This document shows, one piece after another, positions 1 to 5,450 of a stretch of DNA of 5,462 nt. The notes beneath the pieces are model-generated. The model ran no database searches. It saw only the letters and a list, made by a program, of their open reading frames with translations, and was not told the origin of the DNA. The first letter of the stretch is position 1; each line of letters starts with the position of its first letter. The stretch spans positions 1 through 5,462 of the forward strand of contig CACYBO010000159.1 in the NCBI GenBank assembly GCA_902772685.1, written 5' to 3'. The DNA comes from an uncultured Eubacteriales bacterium (GTDB taxonomy: Bacteria; Bacillota; Clostridia; Peptostreptococcales; Anaerovoracaceae). The position numbers were made by a program, and so were the translations under genes.

Positions 1-223
1 AGAAGGAGGCGCATGGGGCATCGCATTGCTGGCCGCCTATCTGGCTGACGGCAAGAGCACTGGGCGCCTGGAAGACTACCTGAATGAACGCGTCTTCAAG
101 GATATCGTCGGAGATGCCATGGAGCCGGATTCTGCAGATGCGGACGGATTCGAGACGTTCATAGAGAGATATGCTGCGGCGCTGGAGGCGGAGAAGGCGG
201 CGATAGACGCAGTCAAATGGTAG
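1..223 (+). CDS. FGGY-family carbohydrate kinase, C-terminal end (partial)
   Basis: This is the last 73 codons of a gene that begins upstream of the window; the reading frame starts at base 2 and ends with TAG at 221-223. The peptide opens with EGGAWGIALLAAYLADG, which matches the conserved C-terminal helix of FGGY sugar kinases, where a G-E-G-G-A-x-G-x-A-L-L-A block sits in the second actin-like ATPase domain. It continues with the family's typical tail: LEDYL, VF, an acidic linker, then GFETFIERY and a final helix rich in Ala and Glu. FGGY kinases phosphorylate sugars such as xylulose or ribulose with ATP in the cytoplasm. The tail resembles the xylulokinase-like group of Bacillota, but the substrate cannot be decided because the sugar-binding part is outside the window. 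A terminator follows 45 bp after the stop, so this is the last gene of its transcript. Confidence 0.8.
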   Translation, partial: EGGAWGIALLAAYLADGKSTGRLEDYLNERVFKDIVGDAMEPDSADADGFETFIERYAAALEAEKAAIDAVKW

Positions 224-268
224 AACAACCCAATAATCTCAGGGAAAAAGGAATGATTCATTTGCCCG

Positions 269-297
269 GAACCGCTGTTTTTCAGCGGTTCTTTTTT
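269..297 (+). terminator. Intrinsic terminator after the FGGY kinase
   Basis: A perfect 9-bp stem, GAACCGCTG (269-277) with CAGCGGTTC (283-291), encloses a TTTTT loop and is followed directly by six T (292-297). It lies 45 bp downstream of the kinase stop codon and ends that transcript. Confidence 0.93.
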
Positions 298-320
298 ATG
301 ATTCAATATTCAGAATTCAT

Positions 321-572
321 TTGTGGCCGGAAGAAAAAATATTGTTGGCAGCGGCAAAGGAAGCAGCGCTTAAGGAAATCGGAGAGAAATACAAGCCGCA
401 AGATTACAGCGGCAAGGCAAAGGCAGAAATGACCACGACGATTTCAGCCAACAAGAAGACGAATACGATTAAAGTCAAGGGGAAGAAAGTAAAAGTCAAA
501 GTCAGAGCGGCCGGCAACAAGTACTATGCGGTCGGCACAAAGACTGTTACAGTCAAGATTGTAGTTAAATAG
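321..572 (+). pseudogene. Remnant of a secreted/surface repeat protein, C-terminal fragment
   Basis: The frame encodes 83 residues from a TTG at 321 to TAG at 570-572. No ribosome binding site precedes this TTG, no ATG lies nearby, and the open frame runs back through the kinase terminator, so there is no believable start and no signal peptide. Residues 9-38 are a charged helical stretch (LAAAKEAALKEIGEKY, then PQDYSGKAKAEM) like the small helical modules of Clostridia surface proteins. Residues 43-60 (ANKKTNTIKVKGKKVKVK) resemble the beginning of a Lys/Val-rich Ig-like repeat, and residues 61-83 (VRAAGNKYYAVGTKTVTVKI, then VVK) resemble its last strands. The 60 or more residues that normally separate these parts are absent, which suggests an in-frame internal deletion on top of the lost N-terminus. 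Such repeats are known from cell-wall-linked or secreted proteins; the deletion is my inference from memory of the repeat. A tiny expressed protein cannot be excluded. Confidence 0.55.
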
Positions 573-590
573 TTAAATAGAGTCATCAGT

Positions 591-628
591 AAAAGCTCAG
601 ATCAGGCCCAGCCTGATCAGAGCTTTTT
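591..628. terminator. Bidirectional terminator at the end of the HAD/MATE operon
   Basis: The outer arms AAAAGCTC (591-598) and GAGCTTTT (620-627) pair, as do the inner arms GATCAGGC (600-607) and GCCTGATC (611-618). There is one A-A mismatch and a three-base loop. Reading minus, the transcript of the HAD phosphatase leaves the hairpin into a short U run (complement of 591-594); reading plus, 624-628 gives TTTTT. The hairpin includes the stop codon and last codons of the HAD gene, so the coding end doubles as terminator stem. It also blocks read-through from the surface-protein remnant on the other side. Confidence 0.88.
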
Positions 629-1379
629 CAATTCCGTCTGAATAGATTGAATCTGTTGTAAGATAGGCATCTTTCAGATTTTGCGGGGCATCGCCCATGA
701 CGATGCCAGTGCCAACAGCCTGGAGCATGGCGATGTCATTTCCGCTGTCACCGAAACCATAAGTATCTTCAGGTTCCGCACCGAGTTCGTTGATAATCCG
801 TTCAACGCCGGTGCCTTTGGAGTACCCTTTCAGTGTGATCTCGATATAATCGTATTCCTTGTGCGTAAGTACATCAAACCATGGGGAAAGAGCTTCGATG
901 AGTTCAGGGAGATGGGCATTGTCAGCAGGGTAGCCGGTCATCTTGGAGATTTTGGGAGGCAGCTCGCTGAGCGGCCGGTACCTGCCGGCATAGCGCTGCT
1001 TCATGCCGCGGATGATATTCTGAAACATCTCCGGAGTCCCTTTCGGATCACTGTAAAAATGATCGGAATTTTCCACGAAGAACGGACAGTCAAAGCTATG
1101 CAGTATGTCCAGGATTCTGTAAACATCAGGTCCTTCAACTCCTGCATCCATCAGCACGGCGTCTTCGAGCGCAACATAGGTGCCGCATCCGCGGACGCCG
1201 CCATGCAAAGGCAGCGCTTCCACCGCAGCAGGAAGGGTGCACGCGCCCCTGCCGGTGCATACCATAGCCATATGGCCGTTTTTTTCCAGCTCGCTGATAG
1301 CTTGCACTGTACTCTCCGGCACGAGACAGTCGTGCCGGTATAAGGTACCATCTACATCAAAAAAGACTATCTTTCCCAT
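597..1379 (-). CDS. Cof-type HAD-superfamily (IIB) phosphatase
   Basis: This gene encodes 260 residues, the usual length of Cof-like HAD hydrolases. All four HAD motifs are visible. Motif I is FFDVDGTL, with nucleophile Asp8 and acid/base Asp10. Motif II is VCTGR (Thr42). Motif III is Lys188 in GYSKGTGV. Motif IV is GFGDSGND (Asp211, Asp215). The large segment between motifs II and III (about residues 60-180) is the C2B cap that selects substrates. These cytoplasmic, Mg-dependent enzymes hydrolyse sugar phosphates, flavin mononucleotide, pyridoxal phosphate and similar small phosphates; the actual substrate cannot be read from sequence. I chose the ATG at 1379 because an AAGGTGAGG ribosome binding site lies just upstream and the protein then begins immediately before motif I. 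A longer frame starting at 1421 has no such signal. The gene overlaps the MATE gene by 13 bp, which suggests translational coupling within one transcript. Confidence 0.93.
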   Translation of the reverse strand: MGKIVFFDVDGTLYRHDCLVPESTVQAISELEKNGHMAMVCTGRGACTLPAAVEALPLHGGVRGCGTYVALEDAVLMDAGVEGPDVYRILDILHSFDCPFFVENSDHFYSDPKGTPEMFQNIIRGMKQRYAGRYRPLSELPPKISKMTGYPADNAHLPELIEALSPWFDVLTHKEYDYIEITLKGYSKGTGVERIINELGAEPEDTYGFGDSGNDIAMLQAVGTGIVMGDAPQNLKDAYLTTDSIYSDGIEKALIRLGLI

Positions 1380-2683
1380 GTCCTCACCTTCAAAATCAGC
1401 GGAATGATCATGACGATCCACACAATTGGTTCAACAAGGATGACGCCGAAGTATCCCAAAGCAGGAACCAGCGTAAAGGCCAGAATGATTTTGCCTGCCA
1501 TCTCGATCCCGCTGGAGATGAGCGGCGTCACAGTATCACCGATTCCCTGCATGGAGTTGCGCTGTACGAAAATGACAGCGACCAGCACATACAGAAGACT
1601 GTCGATGCGGAGATACTGCGTTGCGGCATGGATCATAACCAGATCGCTGCTGCCGGTGATCAAGCAGATCAGCTTTGGCGCCAGCGTATATACGATGATG
1701 AGCACCACAGCACACCACAGACAGGTGATCCAATAGCCGGCCTTCATTCCTTCGTGGATGCGGTCCCAGCGGTCTGCACCGAGGTTCTGGCTGCAGTAGG
1801 TCGCCATGGTGTGGCCTACTGCGACGAAGACAGACATCAGAATCTCCGTGATCCGCCGGGCGGCGCTCTGTGCGACGATATAGGAATTTCCAAGTCCGTT
1901 GATGGCCGTCTGCAGAACGAAGGAACCGATGCTGATCAGAGAACTCATCAGCGCCATAGACAGTCCTGTTTTCATCATCGCCACCATCATCGGCTGCTCA
2001 AGCCGCCGCAGGTCACCGACGCGGTACCGGTAGAAATAGTATTTCCTCAAGATATAGATCCAGCAGACAACGGCTGTAATCAGCTGCGCGGCAACAGTTG
2101 CAAGAGCGGCTCCCCAGACTCCCGTATGCAAAACGCCCAGGAGCAGTATGTCGCCGGCTATGTTGAGCCCAACGGAAAGGAAGAGCGTCAGAAGAGGAGT
2201 CACGCTGTCTCCGATGGCGCGAGCTGAAGCAATCAGTATATCATAGAGCATCGTGATGAGAAGCCCGGCGATGATGATGCGGATGTAGCCGGCAGACTCA
2301 GCGAAGATGCTGTCCGGCACATTGAGCAGGCGCATGATCGGACCCAGAAACAGCAAACAGAGGATGCTGATAGATACAGAGAGGACTGCGCCCATCACAA
2401 TGGACGAAACAAAGGAGATGTGCACCTTCTCCATGTTTTTGCCTCCGAAATGTCGGGCTGTCGTAACGGCGAAGCCATTGGCGATTCCCATGAAAAAACC
2501 GATGAAAAGAGTATACATCACCGAGGTCGCACCAACCGCAGCAAGAGCGTGATCGCCGAGAAACGTGCCGACAAGCCGCATGTCGATCACACTGTAAGCC
2601 AGCTGCAGCAGATTGCCCAGCAGGATCGGTATGGTAAATTTAATTATTATTCTGACCGGACTGCCGGCCGTCATATCGTTCAT
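1367..2683 (-). CDS. MATE-family multidrug/cation efflux transporter
   Basis: This gene encodes 438 residues with about 12 hydrophobic segments in two similar halves of six, joined by a basic cytoplasmic loop near residues 211-232 (ILRKYYFYRYRVGDLRRLEQ). MATE hallmarks include the N-terminal MTAGSP, then a stretch ending in ILLGNLLQLAYSVID, followed by VGTFLGDHALAAVGATS. The second half has AQSAARRITEILMS, YCSQNLGA and RNSMQGIGDTVTP. MATE proteins export cationic drugs or metabolites from the cytoplasm by Na+ or H+ antiport; the substrate is unknown here. I prefer the ATG at 2683, with AGGA 11 bases upstream, because it places MTAGSP right at the N-terminus as in homologues. ATGs at 2695 and 2674 are alternatives, and a frame extending to 2773 adds an unlikely polar leader. 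This is the first gene of a two-gene operon with the HAD phosphatase. I see no clear -35/-10 pair for it in the divergent region 2684-2802. Confidence 0.95.
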   Translation of the reverse strand: MNDMTAGSPVRIIIKFTIPILLGNLLQLAYSVIDMRLVGTFLGDHALAAVGATSVMYTLFIGFFMGIANGFAVTTARHFGGKNMEKVHISFVSSIVMGAVLSVSISILCLLFLGPIMRLLNVPDSIFAESAGYIRIIIAGLLITMLYDILIASARAIGDSVTPLLTLFLSVGLNIAGDILLLGVLHTGVWGAALATVAAQLITAVVCWIYILRKYYFYRYRVGDLRRLEQPMMVAMMKTGLSMALMSSLISIGSFVLQTAINGLGNSYIVAQSAARRITEILMSVFVAVGHTMATYCSQNLGADRWDRIHEGMKAGYWITCLWCAVVLIIVYTLAPKLICLITGSSDLVMIHAATQYLRIDSLLYVLVAVIFVQRNSMQGIGDTVTPLISSGIEMAGKIILAFTLVPALGYFGVILVEPIVWIVMIIPLILKVRTWER

Positions 2684-2754
2684 AGAGCTTTGCATCCTAT
2701 TGGTTTTAGACAAGAGTTGCCGTGATGAATATAGAATAATACATTCGGACACTG

Positions 2755-2783
2755 TTGTGTAAGATGATCGCAAAAAATATAGA
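2755..2783 (+). promoter_or_regulatory. Candidate sigma-A promoter of the broken CPBP gene
   Basis: TTGTGT (2755-2760) and TATAGA (2778-2783) are separated by exactly 17 bases, and the transcript would start about 12-15 bases before the AAGGGG ribosome binding site at 2797-2802. The -35 box keeps only the TTG of consensus, so this is a moderate call. An ACAC-TGTT-GTGT inverted repeat (2749-2760) overlaps the -35 box and could bind a regulator. Confidence 0.45.
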
Positions 2784-2802
2784 AAATAGTTAACTGAAGG
2801 GG

Positions 2803-3464
2803 TTGTTTACAAGCAAAGACATTTGTCGTAGAATTGCGTCAGTACTGTCGTTTCTTATCATGTCAGTAGCAGCAGTAATATTTCCGATAGGATTTCTGCT
2901 CTTCGGGTTTTTTGAAGACCTGCTGGGAGGAAATCATGATGCTGCGGTATTCCTCAAATCGTATTTTGACTTTATCGGCATATGGATTGGGTTTTTCCTG
3001 GTGGTCATCATAATCAGATTCAACAGGCCGATGCTGAATGCAGTGAAATACTGCAGCCCGCGTGTGCGGAGCGCAGACAGCGTCGGACGCAAGGGAAATC
3101 GCGCCTATAACAACATCAGAGGCTTGGTTTTCGGGCTCGCGCTGGGATTCGGGTGCAACGGGTTCTGTATCCTGATGTCCGTCCTGTTCGGGGATATCCA
3201 CCTCGAGTACAGCGGATTTAAGCTTACTCCGTGTTCAGATTGGATGCCGCATCAGCAACGAATGGTCTGTTCTATAATGTCAACTTCGGTGTGGAGGGAA
3301 GCCTCGGCGCCGTACTGCTTTTCATCCTTGTGGGCATTGTGATCTTACTGAAAAACCGCAGCAAGGGTGAACATACAGATGTCTGGGCAAGAGCAGAGCA
3401 GGAAGCGATTGAGAAGGCTGCAGCAAACACGGCCGGGAACTGGACATCCGCAAAGAACCAGTAA
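2803..3464 (+). pseudogene. CPBP-family intramembrane protease, catalytic core deleted and frame lost
   Basis: Two pieces of one gene lie in different frames. Frame A, from about 2803, gives about 140 residues with three hydrophobic segments (about 10-37, 54-70 and 107-127), ending in NNIRGLVFGLALGFGCNGF and GDIHLEYSGF. This is the usual N-terminal half of a CPBP (CAAX protease and bacteriocin-processing) protein. Frame B, from 3222 to TAA at 3462-3464, gives AYSVFRLDAASATNGLFYNV, then FGVEGS, a last membrane helix and a charged tail, the usual C-terminal end. Between them the family normally carries about 100 residues with the catalytic EExxxR, FxxxH and HxxxN/D motifs, and all of these are missing. 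The join at about 3219-3228 also shifts the frame: frame A stops at 3342, and frame B has a TAA at 3219 just before its homology starts. The start is doubtful as well. A TTG at 2803 touches the AAGGGG motif, while ACA at 2809 sits where an ATG would be well spaced. The gene cannot make an active protease. Confidence 0.8.
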
Positions 3465-3483
3465 ACATTAAAGAGAAAGAAAG

Positions 3484-3506
3484 CCCTTGCATTGCAAGGG
3501 TTTTTT
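3484..3506 (+). terminator. Intrinsic terminator after the CPBP pseudogene
   Basis: A 7-bp perfect stem, CCCTTGC (3484-3490) and GCAAGGG (3494-3500), with an ATT loop is followed by six T (3501-3506). It starts 20 bp after the frame-B stop codon, at the place expected for the end of the original CPBP gene. Confidence 0.9.
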
Positions 3507-3527
3507 GTTACAGCCTGTTTTATGGAG

Positions 3528-3561
3528 TTGATTGTGGAGATGACGATTATTATAGTATAAT
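3528..3561 (+). promoter_or_regulatory. Promoter of the eutH-like gene
   Basis: A perfect -10 box TATAAT lies at 3556-3561, with TTGTGG (3532-3537) 18 bases upstream. An overlapping second option is TTGATT (3528-3533) with TATAGT (3551-3556) at 17 bases. Either would start the transcript near 3562-3570, about 60-70 bases before the chosen eutH start. It lies just after the CPBP terminator, so the permease is transcribed on its own. Confidence 0.65.
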
Positions 3562-3568
3562 TACTCCG

Positions 3569-3582
3569 ATGAGGAACCTCAT
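3569..3582. promoter_or_regulatory. Inverted repeat at the eutH transcription start, possible operator
   Basis: ATGAGG-AA-CCTCAT has two perfect 6-base arms around a two-base centre, positioned 8-21 bases after the TATAAT box and so over or just after the expected transcription start. That is a typical place for a repressor site. The two-base centre is too small for an RNA hairpin loop. The GAGGAA inside it could also act as a ribosome binding site for a TTG at 3582. Confidence 0.35.
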
Positions 3583-3629
3583 TGTGGCAGAGGGTACATG
3601 GAAAAAGTGAGATAATACAAGCAGGAAGT

Positions 3630-4697
3630 ATGGACATCAATCGCGTCATCATTTTAATCATGGTTTGTTTCGTGCTGATCGGGGCGGCCGATAAGATCTT
3701 CGGCAACCGATTGCATCTTGGAAACAAGTTTGAGGACGGCATCATGGCTATGGGCACATTGGTTATTGCCACAGCAGGACTCCTCGTTTTAGCCCCCTTG
3801 GCAGGGAACATATTAAGACCGGTCATCACCCCGGTTTTTGCTGTCATTGGTGCAGACCCGGGTGTTTTCGGCGGCATGGTTCTGGACCTTGATACGGGCG
3901 GGGCAGCGCTTGTGCAGCAGATGGCTGTTACTCAGCAGGGTTATACGATCGGGATGATCACGGCTTCCATGCTTGGGGCCACGATTACCTTTAACATCCC
4001 CGTCGCGATGAGTCTGACGAAGAAAGAATACCAGAAGGCAGTTGCAAAAGGTATTCTCATCGGTATCATCACCATACCGCTGGGGGTTTTAGCGGGCAGT
4101 CTTTTTGAACGGGTCCCCTTCGGCGCTATTATGATCAATATCATACCGGTAGCTCTGCTTTCACTCATTATTATCATATGCCTTTGGAAGTGGGAGCAGA
4201 CTATTGTTAAAGTCTTCATCGTCTTCGGCAAAATTATTCTCGGCATCAGCATTGCGGGGACCTGCGTAGGCGTGCTGTCGGAATTTGTTGGGTTTACCCC
4301 CTGGCAGGACATCATGCCGTTGAATGAAGTGTTCGCAATCATCGGAAACGTGGCTGTGATTCTTGCGGGAGCTTTTGTGCTGGTCGAAATCATTACACGG
4401 CTTCTGCGGGTCCCAATGCAAAGGGCCGGAGCGAAAATCGGTATCAATGAGGTCAGCGTCAGCGCGCTTCTTGTCACTCTGGCGAACGCCATTCCGATTT
4501 TCAGCATGATGAGTGAGATGAATCAGCGCGGACGAATTGCATCTGCGGCATTTTGTGTATCGGGGGCATTTGTGTTTGGCGATCATCTGGGTTTCATCGC
4601 CGGTTTTGCGCCGGATATGGTCGCGGCAATCGTGATTGCCAAACTCGTCGGAGGTATCAGCGCTGTTATTCTGGCACTCATTCTGACTTCAGATTGA
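3630..4697 (+). CDS. eutH: Ethanolamine permease EutH-like membrane protein
   Basis: This gene encodes 355 residues with about ten hydrophobic segments. It matches the EutH family along its length: MDINRVIILIMVCFVLIGAA at the N-terminus, FEDGIMAMGTLVIATAGL (34-51), ATITFNIPVA (117-126), TLANAIPIFSMMSEMNQRG (283-301) and FGDHLGF (316-322). EutH is an inner-membrane protein that helps ethanolamine enter the cell when it is scarce or protonated; inside, the B12-dependent lyase EutBC splits it to acetaldehyde and ammonia. The protein is shorter than the Escherichia coli one (about 400 residues), which is common in Bacillota. I chose the ATG at 3630, with AGGA 3 bases before it, because homology begins exactly there. 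A TTG at 3582 with a well-spaced GAGGAA would add 16 residues and is a real alternative. No other eut gene is in the window, and the gene has its own promoter. The -35 box of the next promoter overlaps its stop codon. Confidence 0.92.
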   Translation: MDINRVIILIMVCFVLIGAADKIFGNRLHLGNKFEDGIMAMGTLVIATAGLLVLAPLAGNILRPVITPVFAVIGADPGVFGGMVLDLDTGGAALVQQMAVTQQGYTIGMITASMLGATITFNIPVAMSLTKKEYQKAVAKGILIGIITIPLGVLAGSLFERVPFGAIMINIIPVALLSLIIIICLWKWEQTIVKVFIVFGKIILGISIAGTCVGVLSEFVGFTPWQDIMPLNEVFAIIGNVAVILAGAFVLVEIITRLLRVPMQRAGAKIGINEVSVSALLVTLANAIPIFSMMSEMNQRGRIASAAFCVSGAFVFGDHLGFIAGFAPDMVAAIVIAKLVGGISAVILALILTSD

Positions 4698-4723
4698 CAA
4701 GACAGCAAAAGGAAGTATATAAT
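4694..4723 (+). promoter_or_regulatory. Perfect-consensus sigma-A promoter of ribU
   Basis: TTGACA (4694-4699) and TATAAT (4718-4723) both match consensus at every base, with an 18-base spacer. The -35 box overlaps the eutH stop codon TGA (4695-4697). Transcription would begin near 4730, giving a leader of about 97 bases before the ribU start. A strong promoter followed by a long structured leader suggests that control acts after initiation. Confidence 0.85.
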
Positions 4724-4742
4724 CCCGTCGTAGTATACGAAA

Positions 4743-4792
4743 GAATCCGTTTCGGGCGAGGTGTAAGTCCTCGTTTTTTTGGAGACAGATTC
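4743..4792 (+). promoter_or_regulatory. Probable internally deleted FMN riboswitch (RFN element) in the ribU leader
   Basis: Several parts recall an FMN riboswitch. GAATC (4743-4747) can pair with GATTC (4788-4792) as P1. Next comes TTCGGGCGAGG (4751-4761), like the conserved UUCGGGGCAGGG. A 7-base loop TGTAAGT (4762-4768) follows, resembling the L2 loop UGAAAUU, and then CCTC. On the 3' side, GGAGACAGATTC (4781-4792) resembles the conserved end GGAGAAGAUUC. The P3, P4, P5 and P6 arms, and with them the FMN pocket, are missing: the element spans 50 bases against roughly 110-140 in an intact one. The ribU-like gene downstream is a classic FMN-riboswitch target, which supports the reading. I compared against the consensus from memory. 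A different, small leader element is possible. Confidence 0.45.
4757..4780 (+). terminator. Terminator-like hairpin within the ribU leader
   Basis: CGAGG (4757-4761) pairs with CCTCG (4769-4773) around a seven-base loop, with up to three further G-U pairs possible below, and is followed by seven T (4774-4780). It sits between the ribU promoter and its start codon, so it would shorten ribU transcripts unless overcome; it also ends any eutH read-through. The five strong pairs make it a rather weak stem, so termination may be partial. Confidence 0.6.
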
Positions 4793-4826
4793 CCAACAAT
4801 ATTAATATGTAAAGGATTTTCTAAAA

Positions 4827-5411
4827 ATGACAAATCAGACACCGGAACAAGATAAAGCACAGACACAGAACAAGCAAAAGATTACGACAGTCAGACTAGC
4901 GAAGATGGCGATGCTCATCGCGGTATCCATCGTACTGGTTGCCCTCATCCACTTCCCGATTTTTCCGGCTGTAGCGTTCCTGGAGTATGATCCGGCGGAC
5001 ATTCCGATCCTCATCGGAACATTCGCTTTCGGGCCGCTCGCAGGGGTCCTGCTCACCATTGTAACAGCAATCATACAGGGGACGACCGTGAGTGCGGCAA
5101 GCGGTGTATACGGGATTCTGATGCACATTATCGCGACCAGCGCTCTCGTTATAACGGCAGGTCTGATCTACAAATATAACAAGACCCGCAAGGGTGCGGT
5201 TATCGCAATAATCTGCGGCGTAATCGCAATGACTGTGGTCATGATCGGCGCCAATATGGTCATCACGCCGATCTTTATGGGCGTTCCTGCCGGTGTCGTA
5301 TGGAGTCTGATGCCGTTCATTGCAGGATTCAACGCAATAAAGGCAGGCATTAACGGACTCGTTACATTCCTCGTATATAAGAGGATATCCGGATTCCTGC
5401 ACAAGCAGTAA
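4827..5411 (+). CDS. ribU: Riboflavin ECF transporter S component, RibU-like
   Basis: This gene encodes 194 residues with about six hydrophobic segments, the normal size of an S component. After a polar 20-residue tail comes RLAKMAMLIAVSIVLVALI, whose A28-x-x-x-A32 matches the AxxxA motif used by S components to dock on EcfT. FLEYDPADIPILIGTFAFGP (51-70) followed by LAG is the conserved signature of the RibU-like family (PF12822). GLIYKYNKTRKGA (112-124) is the central loop, and the end has FNAIKAGINGLVTFLVYKR. The protein would bind riboflavin at the outer face of the membrane and pass it into the cell with the shared EcfA/EcfA'/EcfT module, which is encoded elsewhere. The ATG at 4827 has AAAGGA ten bases upstream. 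The upstream FMN-riboswitch-like leader favours a flavin substrate, though related S components can carry other vitamins. No terminator follows in the 51 bases to the window end, so it may be co-transcribed with the next gene. Confidence 0.88.
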   Translation: MTNQTPEQDKAQTQNKQKITTVRLAKMAMLIAVSIVLVALIHFPIFPAVAFLEYDPADIPILIGTFAFGPLAGVLLTIVTAIIQGTTVSAASGVYGILMHIIATSALVITAGLIYKYNKTRKGAVIAIICGVIAMTVVMIGANMVITPIFMGVPAGVVWSLMPFIAGFNAIKAGINGLVTFLVYKRISGFLHKQ

Positions 5412-5450
5412 AACAGTGTCCACGCAAAGGAATCAATCACAATAATCCAT

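Noticed and set aside
562..580. Tandem TAGTTAAA repeat (two copies) at the end of the surface-protein remnant
   Set aside because: An eight-base duplication in AT-rich sequence after a stop codon; too small to imply a mobile element or function.
681..1343. A long open frame of 220 codons on the plus strand opposite the HAD gene
   Set aside because: It is the mirror frame of a gene with all four HAD motifs; it has no ribosome binding site and its translation resembles no family.
1628..2227. A 199-codon plus-strand frame opposite the MATE gene
   Set aside because: Low-complexity polar translation, fully inside a clear MATE gene on the other strand, with no start signal.
2684..2802. A minus-strand promoter for the MATE operon in the divergent region
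   Set aside because: TATTAT and TATATT boxes occur, but none has a convincing -35 box at 16-18 bases, so no promoter is called.
2803..3464. A single sequencing frameshift in an otherwise intact CPBP gene
   Set aside because: Restoring the frame would still leave out the whole catalytic segment; the two pieces total only about 220 residues and contain no EExxxR or HxxxN/D motif.
3272..4507. Two long minus-strand frames (201 and 188 codons) opposite the CPBP remnant and eutH
   Set aside because: The codons mirror the hydrophobic genes on the plus strand, and the first spans a terminator and a promoter, so neither is a gene.
4743..4826. A complete FMN riboswitch or another known full riboswitch (preQ1, THF, ZTP, fluoride, cobalamin)
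   Set aside because: The leader is too short for a full FMN element and lacks the CCGGCGGU and CCGACAGU core blocks; I could not fit the other classes.
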